Positions 50,485 through 64,000 of a stretch of DNA of 64,000 nucleotides are shown one piece after another. The notes below the pieces were generated by a model, which did no database searches, was not told the DNA's origin, and saw nothing but the letters and a program-made list of their open reading frames with translations. Positions within the stretch are counted from its first letter, which is position 1. The number at the start of each line of letters is the position of its first letter. Both the position numbers and the translations under genes were made by a program. This DNA is from Haliclona indistincta (Eukaryota; Porifera; Demospongiae; Haplosclerida; Chalinidae): positions 6,181,152 through 6,245,151 of the forward strand of contig OZ024784.1 of the NCBI GenBank assembly GCA_964017065.1. Direction: 5' to 3'.

Positions 50485-50662
50485 GATGTAGGTGTGGTCT
50501 AATTACACGCGCGCGCGCCGTGCCGTACAGCCCACGTAATAATGGAGATCAATAATAGTTACATGCTGTTACAAATCAAATTTGGGTAGACACAACTAGC
50601 TTAGCTAGTATGCGTTACTACTACTACAGTGTATAGACACATGTACAGAACACTCTGAGAAG

Positions 50663-53349
50663 TCACAGTAATATAGAAACTTGTTTCAGTGCATTATCAA
50701 GAGTGGGTCTGCTCTCAGGTTTAAAGTCCAGCATGGACTGTACAAGGCTAGTGAGGGCAGAAGGGATTGTATCCTGAGACCCACTTGCTCCCTTTGTGTT
50801 TTTCAGAGGAGGAAGAGAACTAGTGCTGTAAGCTTGCTGGTCGATGGATTCAAATGGACTGAGGTGTCCACTCAGTTCATACGCCAGCACTCCAGCAGCC
50901 CAAACTGGCTGCTTACGATAGGAGATACGCTTGCGTGGACCTGGACGGGCATTGAGTACCTCTGGTGCAAGATGTGCAGGGTTACCTCCAGACACCATTC
51001 CTGTGATGATATCATGCAACAACTCCAAGAGATTATAAATTTTATTACCTTGTGTGTATATCATCTCCATGCTGCTATCTAGCTCAATAGCAAGACCAAA
51101 GTCACATATTTTCAGACCATCATTACTCATGAGAAGGTTTTGTAACTTGAGGTCTCGATGAACAACATTATGAGAAAAGAGGAATTCAAGACCACTAAGC
51201 AGGCACTTCAACCACTGTATCACCTGTCTAGCCTGCAGAAAATGATTTCCTATACACAAGATCATAAACTAGGTTTTGTACCCTGGGACTAGTAGCACCA
51301 CAGAGAATTTTCATGTACTCGCTCATGTTTTGTTGAAGCTCCTCGAGCAGTATGAACAGTGCCATTCCCTCACCATGGAGTATTGAAAATTCAGGATATT
51401 TCATCGGCTTGTCATAAAAGAAAGCAAACTGGTGTATGATGTTGTCATGTTGAGGTAATCTGCACAGAATATCAAACTCATTCTTGAACTCGGCTCTCAC
51501 CTAAAGTACAATAAAAATCAGGACTTTTAGCTGTACTGTATGGCTAACCATTGTGGCAGTCTGTTTCTGGTGCACATTGTGCAGAACTTTCATAACATAA
51601 ACTTTGTTTGGTACAGGCAAATCGGACCTAGTGCAGCGCACCCTTACCACAACACCTTCACTATTTTCACTCTGAGCAATTCTGCCTTCCTGCGAAACAG
51701 TGTTTCTCAATCAATGCTACACAATTAAGGAGACTGACATCATTTTCTACTAACCAGTTCAAAGTCCTCCAGTGTTGTAGTGTAAAGCATCTTTGTCTCC
51801 AATAGCTCATTTTCGAGGTCTTTAACACGTTTGCGAAGAGCATCAGTATCTCCTCCACCTCTTCTGCTAAAGAACCCACCACCACCACCACCAGGAGACT
51901 AACAGTAAAGGAAAGTAGGAAAATTAAGTACTTAGTATAATCAGAACAGGTTATATAATGTACACACATCAGGAAAGCTGGTACTTTGTATGTAATATGC
52001 ATGTACCAACTGGTTGTAGGTTTGTAAGTAACAATAACTGACATTGTGTGTGTGGTCCATGTGTAAATTCAATTTCAAACTCACTATAGCATGAATACTA
52101 TTTCGGCTAATCATTTGACAACAATAAAATTCATAGACACAAAACAATTTGCAAGACATGGCAATAATACTTACTTGGCGGCTATTCTTTAGTTGCTGAA
52201 TGGTTGAATCTTTCTCTTTGAGTTGTCTACGCAGAGAGGTAACCTCTGCATCAAGATCTTGACGTTTGTTCTCAAGCTCTTCCACATTTTTTTCAAACAT
52301 CTCAGCTCGTCGCTGCCACTGAGTGGCAGTTAAATTGCTGGTACTCGTGGTTCGTGGGGCTGGCACTGGTGCTCCACGAGTCTGAGAGTAGGAACTAAGG
52401 AATTACAGAATTTGAAAAAATTATTATGATCCAGTGCCATATACCTGAGTGGTTGTTGTGCTTGACTTGTTTTCAAACGCAGCTCAGGTACATTTGCCTT
52501 CAGTTTATCCAAGAAATCTTTTCGTTCACACAGTCCAACAAAGCTCAAACCAAGCTTAGACATGATTTCCTTGATGTCCTTAATACGTGCGGTATCCAAG
52601 TCCATTTTCATGAGTTCATCCAAAACTTTGGGACGATTTCTTTCTAATTCTCGCTTCTTTATCTCAATAGCTTCTCTCTGGCGCTCTTTATCACGCCGTT
52701 CCTTCTCCTCCTGCTCCTGTCGTTCTTGCTGCTCAAGCCTAGCCTTCAGCTCCTCTCTTCTCAACCTTTCCTCATATTCCAGTCGAGCCTTCTTTCGTCT
52801 TTCTTCAATTTCGCTTCTGATAAATTGCCCTGCAAGTTCCTCGGCTAACTTCTCGGCCAACTTGAGTTTAGCTCGCTGCTCCAAGAAATCTGCAATTCTG
52901 CTCTTGAACCAGCCACTTCTCATGGCCAAGCGAACCTCATCCACGCCTTGTGCCGAGCGAATACGCATCCCATCATCGTCGTAAAACACTGCTATCACAG
53001 TTGGAGTGTGTGTAATACCACCAAGATCTTCACGAAGCTGAGTGTAGGCTCGACCAAAGCCAATCTTGATGCGAAAGAAAGGAATATTAGGCACTTCCCG
53101 AGCGAGATCTACAAACAGCGGCTGCACGCTACGAGAACCAGAGTGTGAGTCGTCCGTCACTTCCACACCAATCACCATGTTCTCCCTCTTGCACGAAGCA
53201 TGTACCTGACGCCATGCTTGAGGATCTGCTGGGAGTATAAAGAAATTTTCTGGCGGTGGTTGTTCCTGTCTTGCGCGTCCAGCAGCAGCTTGACGCGCTA
53301 GCCCAGAAGCAATGGCATCAGCCAACAGCAAATCAAAGAAGTCTACCAT
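50663..53349 (-). CDS. Chimeric protein: thioredoxin-like domain, coiled coil, PINK1-like Ser/Thr kinase
   Basis: The first exon (53349 to about 52440) encodes a thioredoxin-like fold (FFRIKIGFGRAYTQL, HTPTVIAVFYDDDGMRI) without a CxxC pair, then a long Glu/Arg/Lys coiled coil. A SAP-like segment follows (DIKEIMSKLGLSFVGLCERKDFL). The next exons add a second coiled coil (FEKNVEELENKRQDLDAEV) and a Gly-rich linker. The kinase domain begins at about 51700: NKVYVMKVL (Lys), EFKNEFDILCRLPQHDNII, HRDLKLQNLL, ICDFGLAI, then SGGNPAHLAPEVLNARPGPR and WAAGVLAYELSGHLSPF. The GGN-APE block and ARPGPR match PINK1. All catalytic residues are present. No mitochondrial targeting N-terminus is seen, so the role differs from PINK1. 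Confidence 0.8.
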
Positions 53350-53747
53350 TTGGAAAGAAATTTAGAGCATGGCCTGCTCTGGCTCCTGTAATTACTGATG
53401 TACGAAAACAATGGGCGAGGCCAAAGGAGTGCACCCCTTAAATCATTGTGCATTACATTTGTACGAGTAGTATTGTAACGAGCTCACACTGTGACAAAGT
53501 GATCAAAGAAAATTGGCAAGAGCTGAGTGCCTGTGACATGTAAGAAAATTATGGACGGCAAGAGTGCCTGCAAGCTGCTGAAATTGGCCTGGGTATGACT
53601 ATGAGGCTACTGCAAATCATCAGAACTCTAACGTCACCTACTGTATGTGGACATAGTCTTAATATTAATTTTTCTTCTAATTTCAAAATCTCTGTGAATG
53701 CCAGTGTATATTGATATAGCACCACTGTACAGTACTAATGTATACAG
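53350..53747. other. Spacer between two minus-strand genes
   Basis: It holds the promoter of the kinase chimera and the 3' end region of FAM114A. I see no ORF, RNA or repeat of note. Confidence 0.5.
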
Positions 53748-57375
<3,628 letters not shown>

Positions 57376-57430
57376 GTTTTAGTCAGAATGGGCGTTTAAT
57401 TGTCTAAAACCACGCCTGCTGTAAATCAAA
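57376..57430. promoter_or_regulatory. Very short bidirectional promoter, FAM114A / ZMAT2
   Basis: Only 55 bp separate two divergent start codons. The gap contains GGGCGT (57390-57395) and CCACGCC (57410-57416), an inverted pair of Sp/KLF-like boxes. Transcription starts must lie inside this gap or overlap the opposite coding region. Confidence 0.55.
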
Positions 57431-59801
57431 ATGGCTTCTAGAGGAGAGGTACGTTTTGTGAACTCTCTCTAACTTAAATAACACGTTACAACATTACAAT
57501 GTATACATTATCTTGGCTCTAGGGACACAATGACGACTTCAGGAGAACATGGGATAAAGCAACGTATGAGCAAATGGCGCTAGATCGACTCAAGAAACAA
57601 CGTGATGATAAGCGAGGTATAATAGAGCTGTGTTTCTATATAGACTGTTATTAATCATGTGTCTCATACTTATAGAGGAAGTAAAAAAGAAAGAGGGCGA
57701 AAAAGTGATGCTACAGAAAAGAGATTATAAAGTAGGTATACAAGCTAGGGTTTCCGTTGATTCGCCTGTGACTGGAATCAAAGTCTTGATATTGGTTCTT
57801 GATTGCTTTGCGGTAGGCTTTATTCACTGATCTTTTCACTTTTTGCCGAGCGAAGTGAGGCCACTAATGTGACAGTATGCTAGGCATGGAGCATCGTACG
57901 TATCACGAAAGTGTATGTATAATTATGTATAATGCATTAACACCATTTGGGGGCCGGGGCATACTCCGCGAGGCAATTCCTGCAAATCCGTAACCATAGA
58001 TCGTATTATTTCCGTGGATGATATATTTTGCGAATTAGAGCCAAACGGTGATTCACGAAAACTATTTTCGCAAATTGAGAGCATGCCACATGGAAATACT
58101 ATAATTATGGCTAAAGCAATGCACTCAAAATTTCCATCCTATTTAAATTTCGCGAATGCATGCTAATTCACAAATCCACGAAATTTAATGTCCATGAAAA
58201 TAATACGATCTACAGTACCTTCTATCTACAGTACCTTCCAGCATGCACACTGTGTTCTGATTACCTAGTCGCAGATGATACGGGAAATGTAGACCCTTTT
58301 TACCAGGCTAATTGGTGAGACCATAGCAGCATGGGCCACAACTGCTCTAAACAGCACTAGGTTCTCTCAGGTTTGATGCTTGTTGTCCATAATAACATTA
58401 ACTCACAGTTATGATTAATACAGTTCATACAATCAACTGCAGCCAGCTTAAATTTCCCATTGTAATTTGTTTTAGCAACCAACAAGATTTAAAGCTTTGA
58501 TTATGGTTACTAATGGGGGACTGAGCTCTAACAATGTTACATAACCTCTTTAGCCTAAACAATTAGCTAGTTTACTCTTTTAAAAATTAAATTCCCCTCC
58601 TTTCTTTCTGCCTCTCTCTCTTTTCTTTTGAATAGGTTGATCTTGACAGCAGATTAGGGAAGACAGTGGTGATCGCTAAGAACATGCCACAGGAACAAAC
58701 TGGAGGGTGAGTAGTTCTATTCTCAAGAGCACCCTTTAAATTAGACATAAATATGGACATTACTATAAGCTCAGTTCCATACACAACTAGTCACGTCACA
58801 CTGTTCTTTGCACTCAAAGTACACAAGTTGGTCCTGAGGGTTCTATCTCCCTCCTACACACATGCACACACCCTAGGAACAGCCACTTATGCACTGTTAC
58901 ACGCCTTGCGTCTGCAAGTGTATGCTAAGCACACAAACAGTAAACACATTAGTACAAGTTCCCACACGGTACATTACGTACAACCAAAGTGTGGGCTAAC
59001 AGCCTCAAGTGTTTAGAGATGGGCTACACTCATTAGCTTTCTTTCCACAGGTACTTCTGTAATGTGTGCGACTGTTTGGTAAAAGATTCAATAAACTTTC
59101 TGGATCACATCAATGGCAGAAAGCGTAAGTGCTACTAGATGAAGACTACACTTAGTAGATATGCATGTATTTTTTTTAATAGATCAGAAGAACATGGGAA
59201 TGTCCATGAAGATAGAACGCTCCACACTCGATCAAGTAAAGAAAAGATTTGAGACAAACAAAAAAAAGAAAGATGAGGAAAAGAAACAATACGGTGAGAA
59301 AATACTGGTTTGTTTTGGTTTACTATACTCTATGGTACCTATTTACTATGTTAATTCTCTTTGTAACACCCACTCATTTTGACCTTCAGTGTTTTCATAC
59401 ACGCTATAAGGGATTTAACACCACGCACAATATTAAATGCCGTCTCTTTGTCACTTGCAGACTTTGAGCAAAGAATGAAAGACCTTAAGGAAGAGGTTAG
59501 TAACTAGGTTTAGCAAGACATAACTGCTACATAGCTATGAAAATTTGATAATGTCTCATGGCACCTTTGTGTAACAGCGCTGATTGTTGGTGTCGAGAGC
59601 CACAACAATCACTGTGTATGTTATACCCCTTAGGAAGAGAAGATGAAGGCTTACAGAAAAGAGAAGAGAAAGGAGAGAAAGAGAAGAGCAAGAGGAGAGC
59701 CAACAGAGGAAGAGGAAGAAGAAGAAGAGGAGGAGGTAGATCCTGAACTAGCTGCAGTCATGGGATTTTCCGGTTTTGGAACAAAAAAGAGCAAATCATG
59801 A
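57431..59801 (+). CDS. ZMAT2: ZMAT2 / Snu23-like splicing factor
   Basis: Starts MASRGE, then [39 protein letters not shown] follows, then the U1-type zinc finger [25 protein letters not shown] split by an intron. It continues [19 protein letters not shown], a charged coil and the end [16 protein letters not shown]. This is the whole ZMAT2/Snu23 signature, a component of the spliceosomal B complex near the 5' splice site. Six to seven small exons. One intron of about 900 bp contains a MITE (57990-58219). Frame shadows in the third intron (58753-59016) are not coding. Confidence 0.93.
57990..58219. repeat. MITE in ZMAT2 intron
   Basis: The left end GTAACCATAGATCGTATTAT (57990-58009), TTCCGTGGAT, and right end TCCATGAAAATAATACGATC (58191-58210) TACAGTACC are imperfect reverse complements over about 28 bp. 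A 15-bp duplication of TCTACAGTACCTTC follows at the right edge. Confidence 0.75.
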
Positions 59802-59918
59802 AGACAAAACAGACTCTGCTTTACTCCAACCAAAACTCCCTCTCACTATTTCCCAACGTATCAGTAATATACTGTTATGAAATATACAATTATGATATTT
59901 ACTACATCTTATTATAGT

Positions 59919-62900
59919 TCAAAGGAAGATGCTGTCCTCATCATTAAAGGGCAAACTGTCATTGTTGTCTGTGTCTGGTACTGACCTGGAAAATGATGTA
60001 ATTCATGATAAGGCAGTTTAAGTTGGATGCCTGTACATTTAATTCAGGCTTGTAGTCAGCTTCAAATCAGGAGGGGGTCAGAATGGAATCAGCACAGAGA
60101 ATAAATTATTATTAATATTCATGAAACTGTGTAGTTTTGAACAATTTCAGGCTTACTAAAGCATGATAGATGTCAGTGAGTCATTAAACTTCAGCATGTG
60201 GGACCTCAAGCAAGATGGAGTGGACCCCAGACCCCTGGTTATAGTAACACTGAAACTCAGTACTACTTCCTGATGAGGATTCAATTTTGACTTGAGGTGT
60301 GTACTCATTCAGAACTATCTAGTGAATTTGGAACTGATATAAAGCCTGGCAAGATCAATGTCAAGGCCTAGTAACTTGAACTCCATAATCGAGCATGCAC
60401 AAGCAGCATGTTCAGCAAGGCATACATACAGATGCATAGATCTAAACACTGCTAAGTGCAATCATGCCTATACTTTGTAGATATACAACTGGAGCCATGA
60501 TATAAGCATTGTCTGGGTTCTACTCCACAAGAGTGGGTGTACGCATTCCAAATACTGCAGCTAGCGGTCAGAGAATTAATCAAAAATTGTTTTGAGCTAA
60601 GAGGAAGAAGCCCAGCATGTTACGACACTTGATAAGCTGCTTTGCCTTCTTTAGTTAGCAACTGGTAAACAACTGACTTAGTGCAGAGCATGAAAGAGGA
60701 GATGCTGCGGTTTCGTCGTCATATGATTTGTTACTCGTACTCACCAGTTTCCTAAGTGTGCAAAAGTACTTAACACCCACTTGCACACAAATACACACTT
60801 GTGTGCATGTTAGTAATACCTCTCTCGAACACATGTAAGCGTACAAGCAATCACCCACTCATAAACAAAGACGTTAATCAGCCTATTACAATAATATACC
60901 CTCTGGCGAACCACATGGACATAGTCTAGCTGCTGACCCCCTCTAAAGTCCACACCCATTAATAGGGTAGCCAGCTAGACAACACAAACACTGCATTGAC
61001 TGTGACCAAGCCTCCATAGCAAACAGAATAAAGTCACTTACTGATTGGTACAGTCATCTTGAGGAGAAGCTGAATGAAGTGGTAAAAACAAAGCACACAT
61101 AGCACCTCCTGTAGGATCAACCTACAATAGGATGATGTAATACATGACAAATGCATTCTTGTAGCTTGAACTGATCATGTGACACCAACACAGCAAAGGT
61201 GCCCAGTGGCTTAGACATCTTCAACTTAATAATAACTAGCTTTGTACAAGTCATGATAGTAATTTATCTTGCATGTGCTGCAAGCAGAATGACAACAGCA
61301 CATTCTTATTGCCATGATACCCAATGTATTGGCTAAATCATGCTGATGAATCGAATTACCAGGAATGCTGGAGTGGTGGCAGTTGTGTGGGTGTTTGTGA
61401 CCATATAGAGCGATGGCTAACACCATATTGAGGTTTACAATAAACCAGCAAGTTGAACATGACGTACCTTTGGAATATGCTGCTGCTTCTTCCGGTACTT
61501 GCTAGTAAACAAGGCATCATCATTACCCTCCTCCTGCAATTGATTACAAGCCATGTTCCTTCCAACACGCCTTTCCTTCCCTACCCCCTCATTCTTTTCC
61601 ACTGCTTCCTCTTCATGTTGGACATTTGTGAGCTGAGCAAGATCTTCCTGAGGTGGGTTACCACACAAGGTTTGTTGTTTGTCCTCCTTGAGCAAAGGCG
61701 GTCTCTTAATGCATGTTTTTGACTTTCGTTGAATGATCTCTGGCATTAGAGCAAGCTCATCATCTGCAGTGTGGCATGAGCTTGTTGGAGAGGAGTGAAA
61801 CGCTACAGAGTGGTCTGGTCTGTGGGTGATCTCGGAGTCATCGGAACAGACACAGTCTTGAGGGGAGGGGCTCAAGTCTGCCTTGCTCTGACTGATACCA
61901 GATAGTGAAAAAGCTGGGAGTGGGTAGGGCTCCACTGTTTGGCATGCATTGATATCAATGGAGAGGGGAGGAGGAGAGCTTTCAGAGCTATCACAACTAT
62001 GGTGAAGATATCCTGAGACCATATTGCCCACACTGGAGTCAAGTTGGTTGTTAGCACCTAATTTGGTCTTTGTAGATTCGCAACCAGCAACTTTGCTGTC
62101 TTTCACTTTCTTCTTCTCCTGTTTTCTTGTAAGTAGCTTTTTGACAGATGAGCTAGAAGAGTTCCCCAAGTTATGGGATGATGGCAAGATAGGAGAAAGA
62201 TCTTCTGCTGGAGGCGAGCAATCACTTGATAATTTTCCAGCTTCTAATATGCCGTGTTTAGTCTCCACTTGCTACAAAGTAAATTTTTAATGCACAAAAA
62301 GTTCCGATTAGTAACTACTACCTTTATCTTGTCTGCATCAGTCATCGCATCAACACCTGTGTACAAAAGAAGTATTAATAACACAATTCCTCCTATACAT
62401 AGTAGTTCTGAATGGAGACCACAATGTAATGGATTGTGGCTTTATCCAGTACTGGGTGTGCACAATTGCACACACACTGACTCAACCTATTTCTACACAT
62501 GTAATGGGTCAGAGAGGAGGGAGCACTTAATACTATGTGTAGGTGTCATCTTGTGGGTGAGCATCTATGGAGACATGTGTCCAGGAGGACAAAGAGTGCA
62601 AGCAGACCTGCTACAAAGTGACTCTGTCACACCAATGACATAAGATGATGTCATGCAGTATCCATGGGATCACTGCCATTGTTGGCTGACACTGTGCATT
62701 TACCGGAAGTTGGCCAATATGATCACTAAGGGTAACAATAGTGCTTTAAGCATAGACTAAAACACAATAGGAGAAACTACTATTATGCATAATTTTAATG
62801 TACAGTCCTTACGAACATGCTCTATATCAATAACAACACCAAAACCTGTAAACAACACAAACCAAGCTAACAAGCACTGTCCAATTGTATTAGGCAGTTA

Positions 62901-63500
62901 ACTTTATAAATTACTAAAAGAGGGAATAAGTTGGCCTCACTCCTAAACATAGCGTTAACTGTGTAGAGATGGCAGTAACCAGGTGATGTTTATAAGCCCA
63001 CTCATTCAGCTACTACCATACCTAAACTATTAAATTAGCCACAGTGATTCAATTAGTGTAACTTATACGGTATTTGCCACTCTGGAGCTAAGAACTGCAG
63101 CAATGCTAATTGCACAAAGCTTCAGCAGAACTACAGTACTCGATTTGAGTGGGTTCATATGGTGTTATAATATGAACGTGTTGTCAGTTTGTCACCATAT
63201 ACGCTTAGGCATTCAAAACAAAAATTTATGAAGACTGACAAGCAACCAGGAACAATACAGTTCAAGAGTATGTCAGGTTAAGTGAATCACAATCCAAACA
63301 TACTTAGGATACAATAGATACCAAGCAATGGTAGTAGCAATATGCAGAAACTGCCAACCATACAAATCTGCTAAATTCATTGAATGTAAATACGGTGAAT
63401 GAGACGTGCGCAAATGAGGCACCACCTGCAATAGATCAAAGCCAATACATTACCATAATCTATGAAGTCAGTAGCGAAGGTTCCAAGAGTGCCGGATGAG
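59919..63500 (-). CDS. Unrecognised gene, Ser/Pro-rich protein with acidic C-terminus (5' end uncertain)
   Basis: Exons with consistent phase: 62845-62813 (FGVVIDIEHV), 62356-62322 (VDAMTDADKIK), 62271-61468 (268 codons, Ser/Pro-rich, with a KKLLTRKQEKKKVK basic stretch and CIKRPPLLKEDK), 61121-61042 (VDPTGGAMCALFLPLHSAS) and 59985-59919 (SVPDTDNNDSLPFNDEDSIFL-stop). A further upstream exon ending at 63454 (TDFIDYG) would join in frame. I do not recognise the family; low complexity and the acidic, Phe-ended tail suggest a nuclear or regulatory protein, but that is weak. The true start may lie left in the minus direction, beyond 63500. Tail-to-tail with ZMAT2, 117 bp between stops. Confidence 0.5.
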
Positions 63501-64000
63501 ACTCATCTGTCGTCATTTTCTTAGATGCAATAAGCAATAAATAACACCACGTACACACGTAGGAATGTGACATAGATCAACGGCTAATAATTGCACGAGA
63601 TAACCTCGCTTTATTATAAATGATAATACATTCTATAAGCACTTTATATTTGAATGGTAGGTGGATGCGCCTGCCAAGACTAGCATGAATGCAGGCATTA
63701 TTGTATGTGATTTCAAGCTGGTTTCTTCCTAACTTCCTACAAGTTGAATGGAACGAGTACACACTGAGGTACATGCACTTGAAACAGGACAAAAAGGCAC
63801 ATTAAAGTAGTGACTGTGAGTGACAACTGAAAGTAACACCTAACAACTGCACGGAAGCATGTGTTTTGTTCTCTCACTGAAAAAGTAGATCATTTCTAAA
63901 TTTCAATACTGAAATTTAAAATAACTTTAATTTAAATTTTGAAGTACACATAATACAAGTACCACATAGTGTGAAGAGCTGACCCGAAACCTTAGCAACA
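63501..64000. other. Right end of window, nothing identified
   Basis: AT-rich sequence with only short frames. It could hold the promoter or first exon of the minus-strand gene to its left, but I found no convincing start or splice sites. Confidence 0.4.

Noticed and set aside
58753..59016. 87-residue ORF in ZMAT2 intron
   Set aside because: Lies wholly between confirmed ZMAT2 exons, no motif and CA-rich; not supported.
61042..61121. Possible RSBN1/KDM9 similarity (VDPTGGA)
   Set aside because: Only a few residues agree, and the protein ends 22 codons later, so there is no room for that catalytic domain.

Overview
The window reads as nuclear DNA from an animal, most probably an early-branching one such as a demosponge. 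This is inferred from gene content and architecture, not from any database match. The genes are unmistakably metazoan: HERC2, MALT1 paracaspase, a Diaphanous formin, a TDRD3-like protein, H2AX with a histone 3' stem-loop, ALG8, SUGT1, FAM114A, ZMAT2, PRCC and LRRC59. Introns are mostly tiny (about 45-60 nt), intergenic gaps are often under 150 bp, and MITE-like inverted-repeat elements are common.

Layout. 1-20657 (+) is the 3' two-thirds of a giant HERC2 E3 ligase gene. It has an intronic tRNA-Gln at 1949-2020, a 37-bp minisatellite filling another intron, and one 8.95-kb intron (9738-18687). That intron holds a nested single-exon ORF with its own TATA box (12192-12926) plus remains of a transposase, a RecQ-like helicase, a retroelement and several foldback elements. 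20971-21369 (+) is histone H2AX. 21498-24420 (-) is a secreted purple acid phosphatase, followed by LRRC59 (+) and PRCC (-). 27659-31554 (+) is a MALT1-type paracaspase with four N-terminal Ig domains, next to a SEFIR/TIR-like plus Death-domain protein (31645-33072, -). ALG8 (+) follows.

35633-40231 (-) holds three tandem intronless SVOP/SV2-like transporters, the third with an apparent frameshift. 40467-46311 (-) is a Diaphanous-related formin. 46646-48857 (+) is a TDRD3-like OB-fold protein whose C-terminus is a His/Gln/Asp/Arg repeat. 49004-49965 (-) is a TPR-less SGT1. A MITE with a perfect 9-bp target duplication lies at 50027-50484. 50663-53349 (-) is a chimera of a thioredoxin-like domain, coiled coil and PINK1-like kinase. 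53748-57375 (-) is FAM114A, 57431-59801 (+) is ZMAT2 and 59919-about 63500 (-) is an unrecognised gene.

Organisation. Genes alternate strand as head-to-head pairs (55-334 bp between start codons) and tail-to-tail pairs (80-150 bp between stops). Five divergent gaps look like shared bidirectional promoters. The MALT1 and SEFIR-Death neighbours are the clearest functional association (innate immune/NF-kB type signalling). The rest is mostly housekeeping: ubiquitin ligation and DNA-damage response (HERC2, H2AX), N-glycosylation, splicing (PRCC, ZMAT2), chaperone function and actin assembly.
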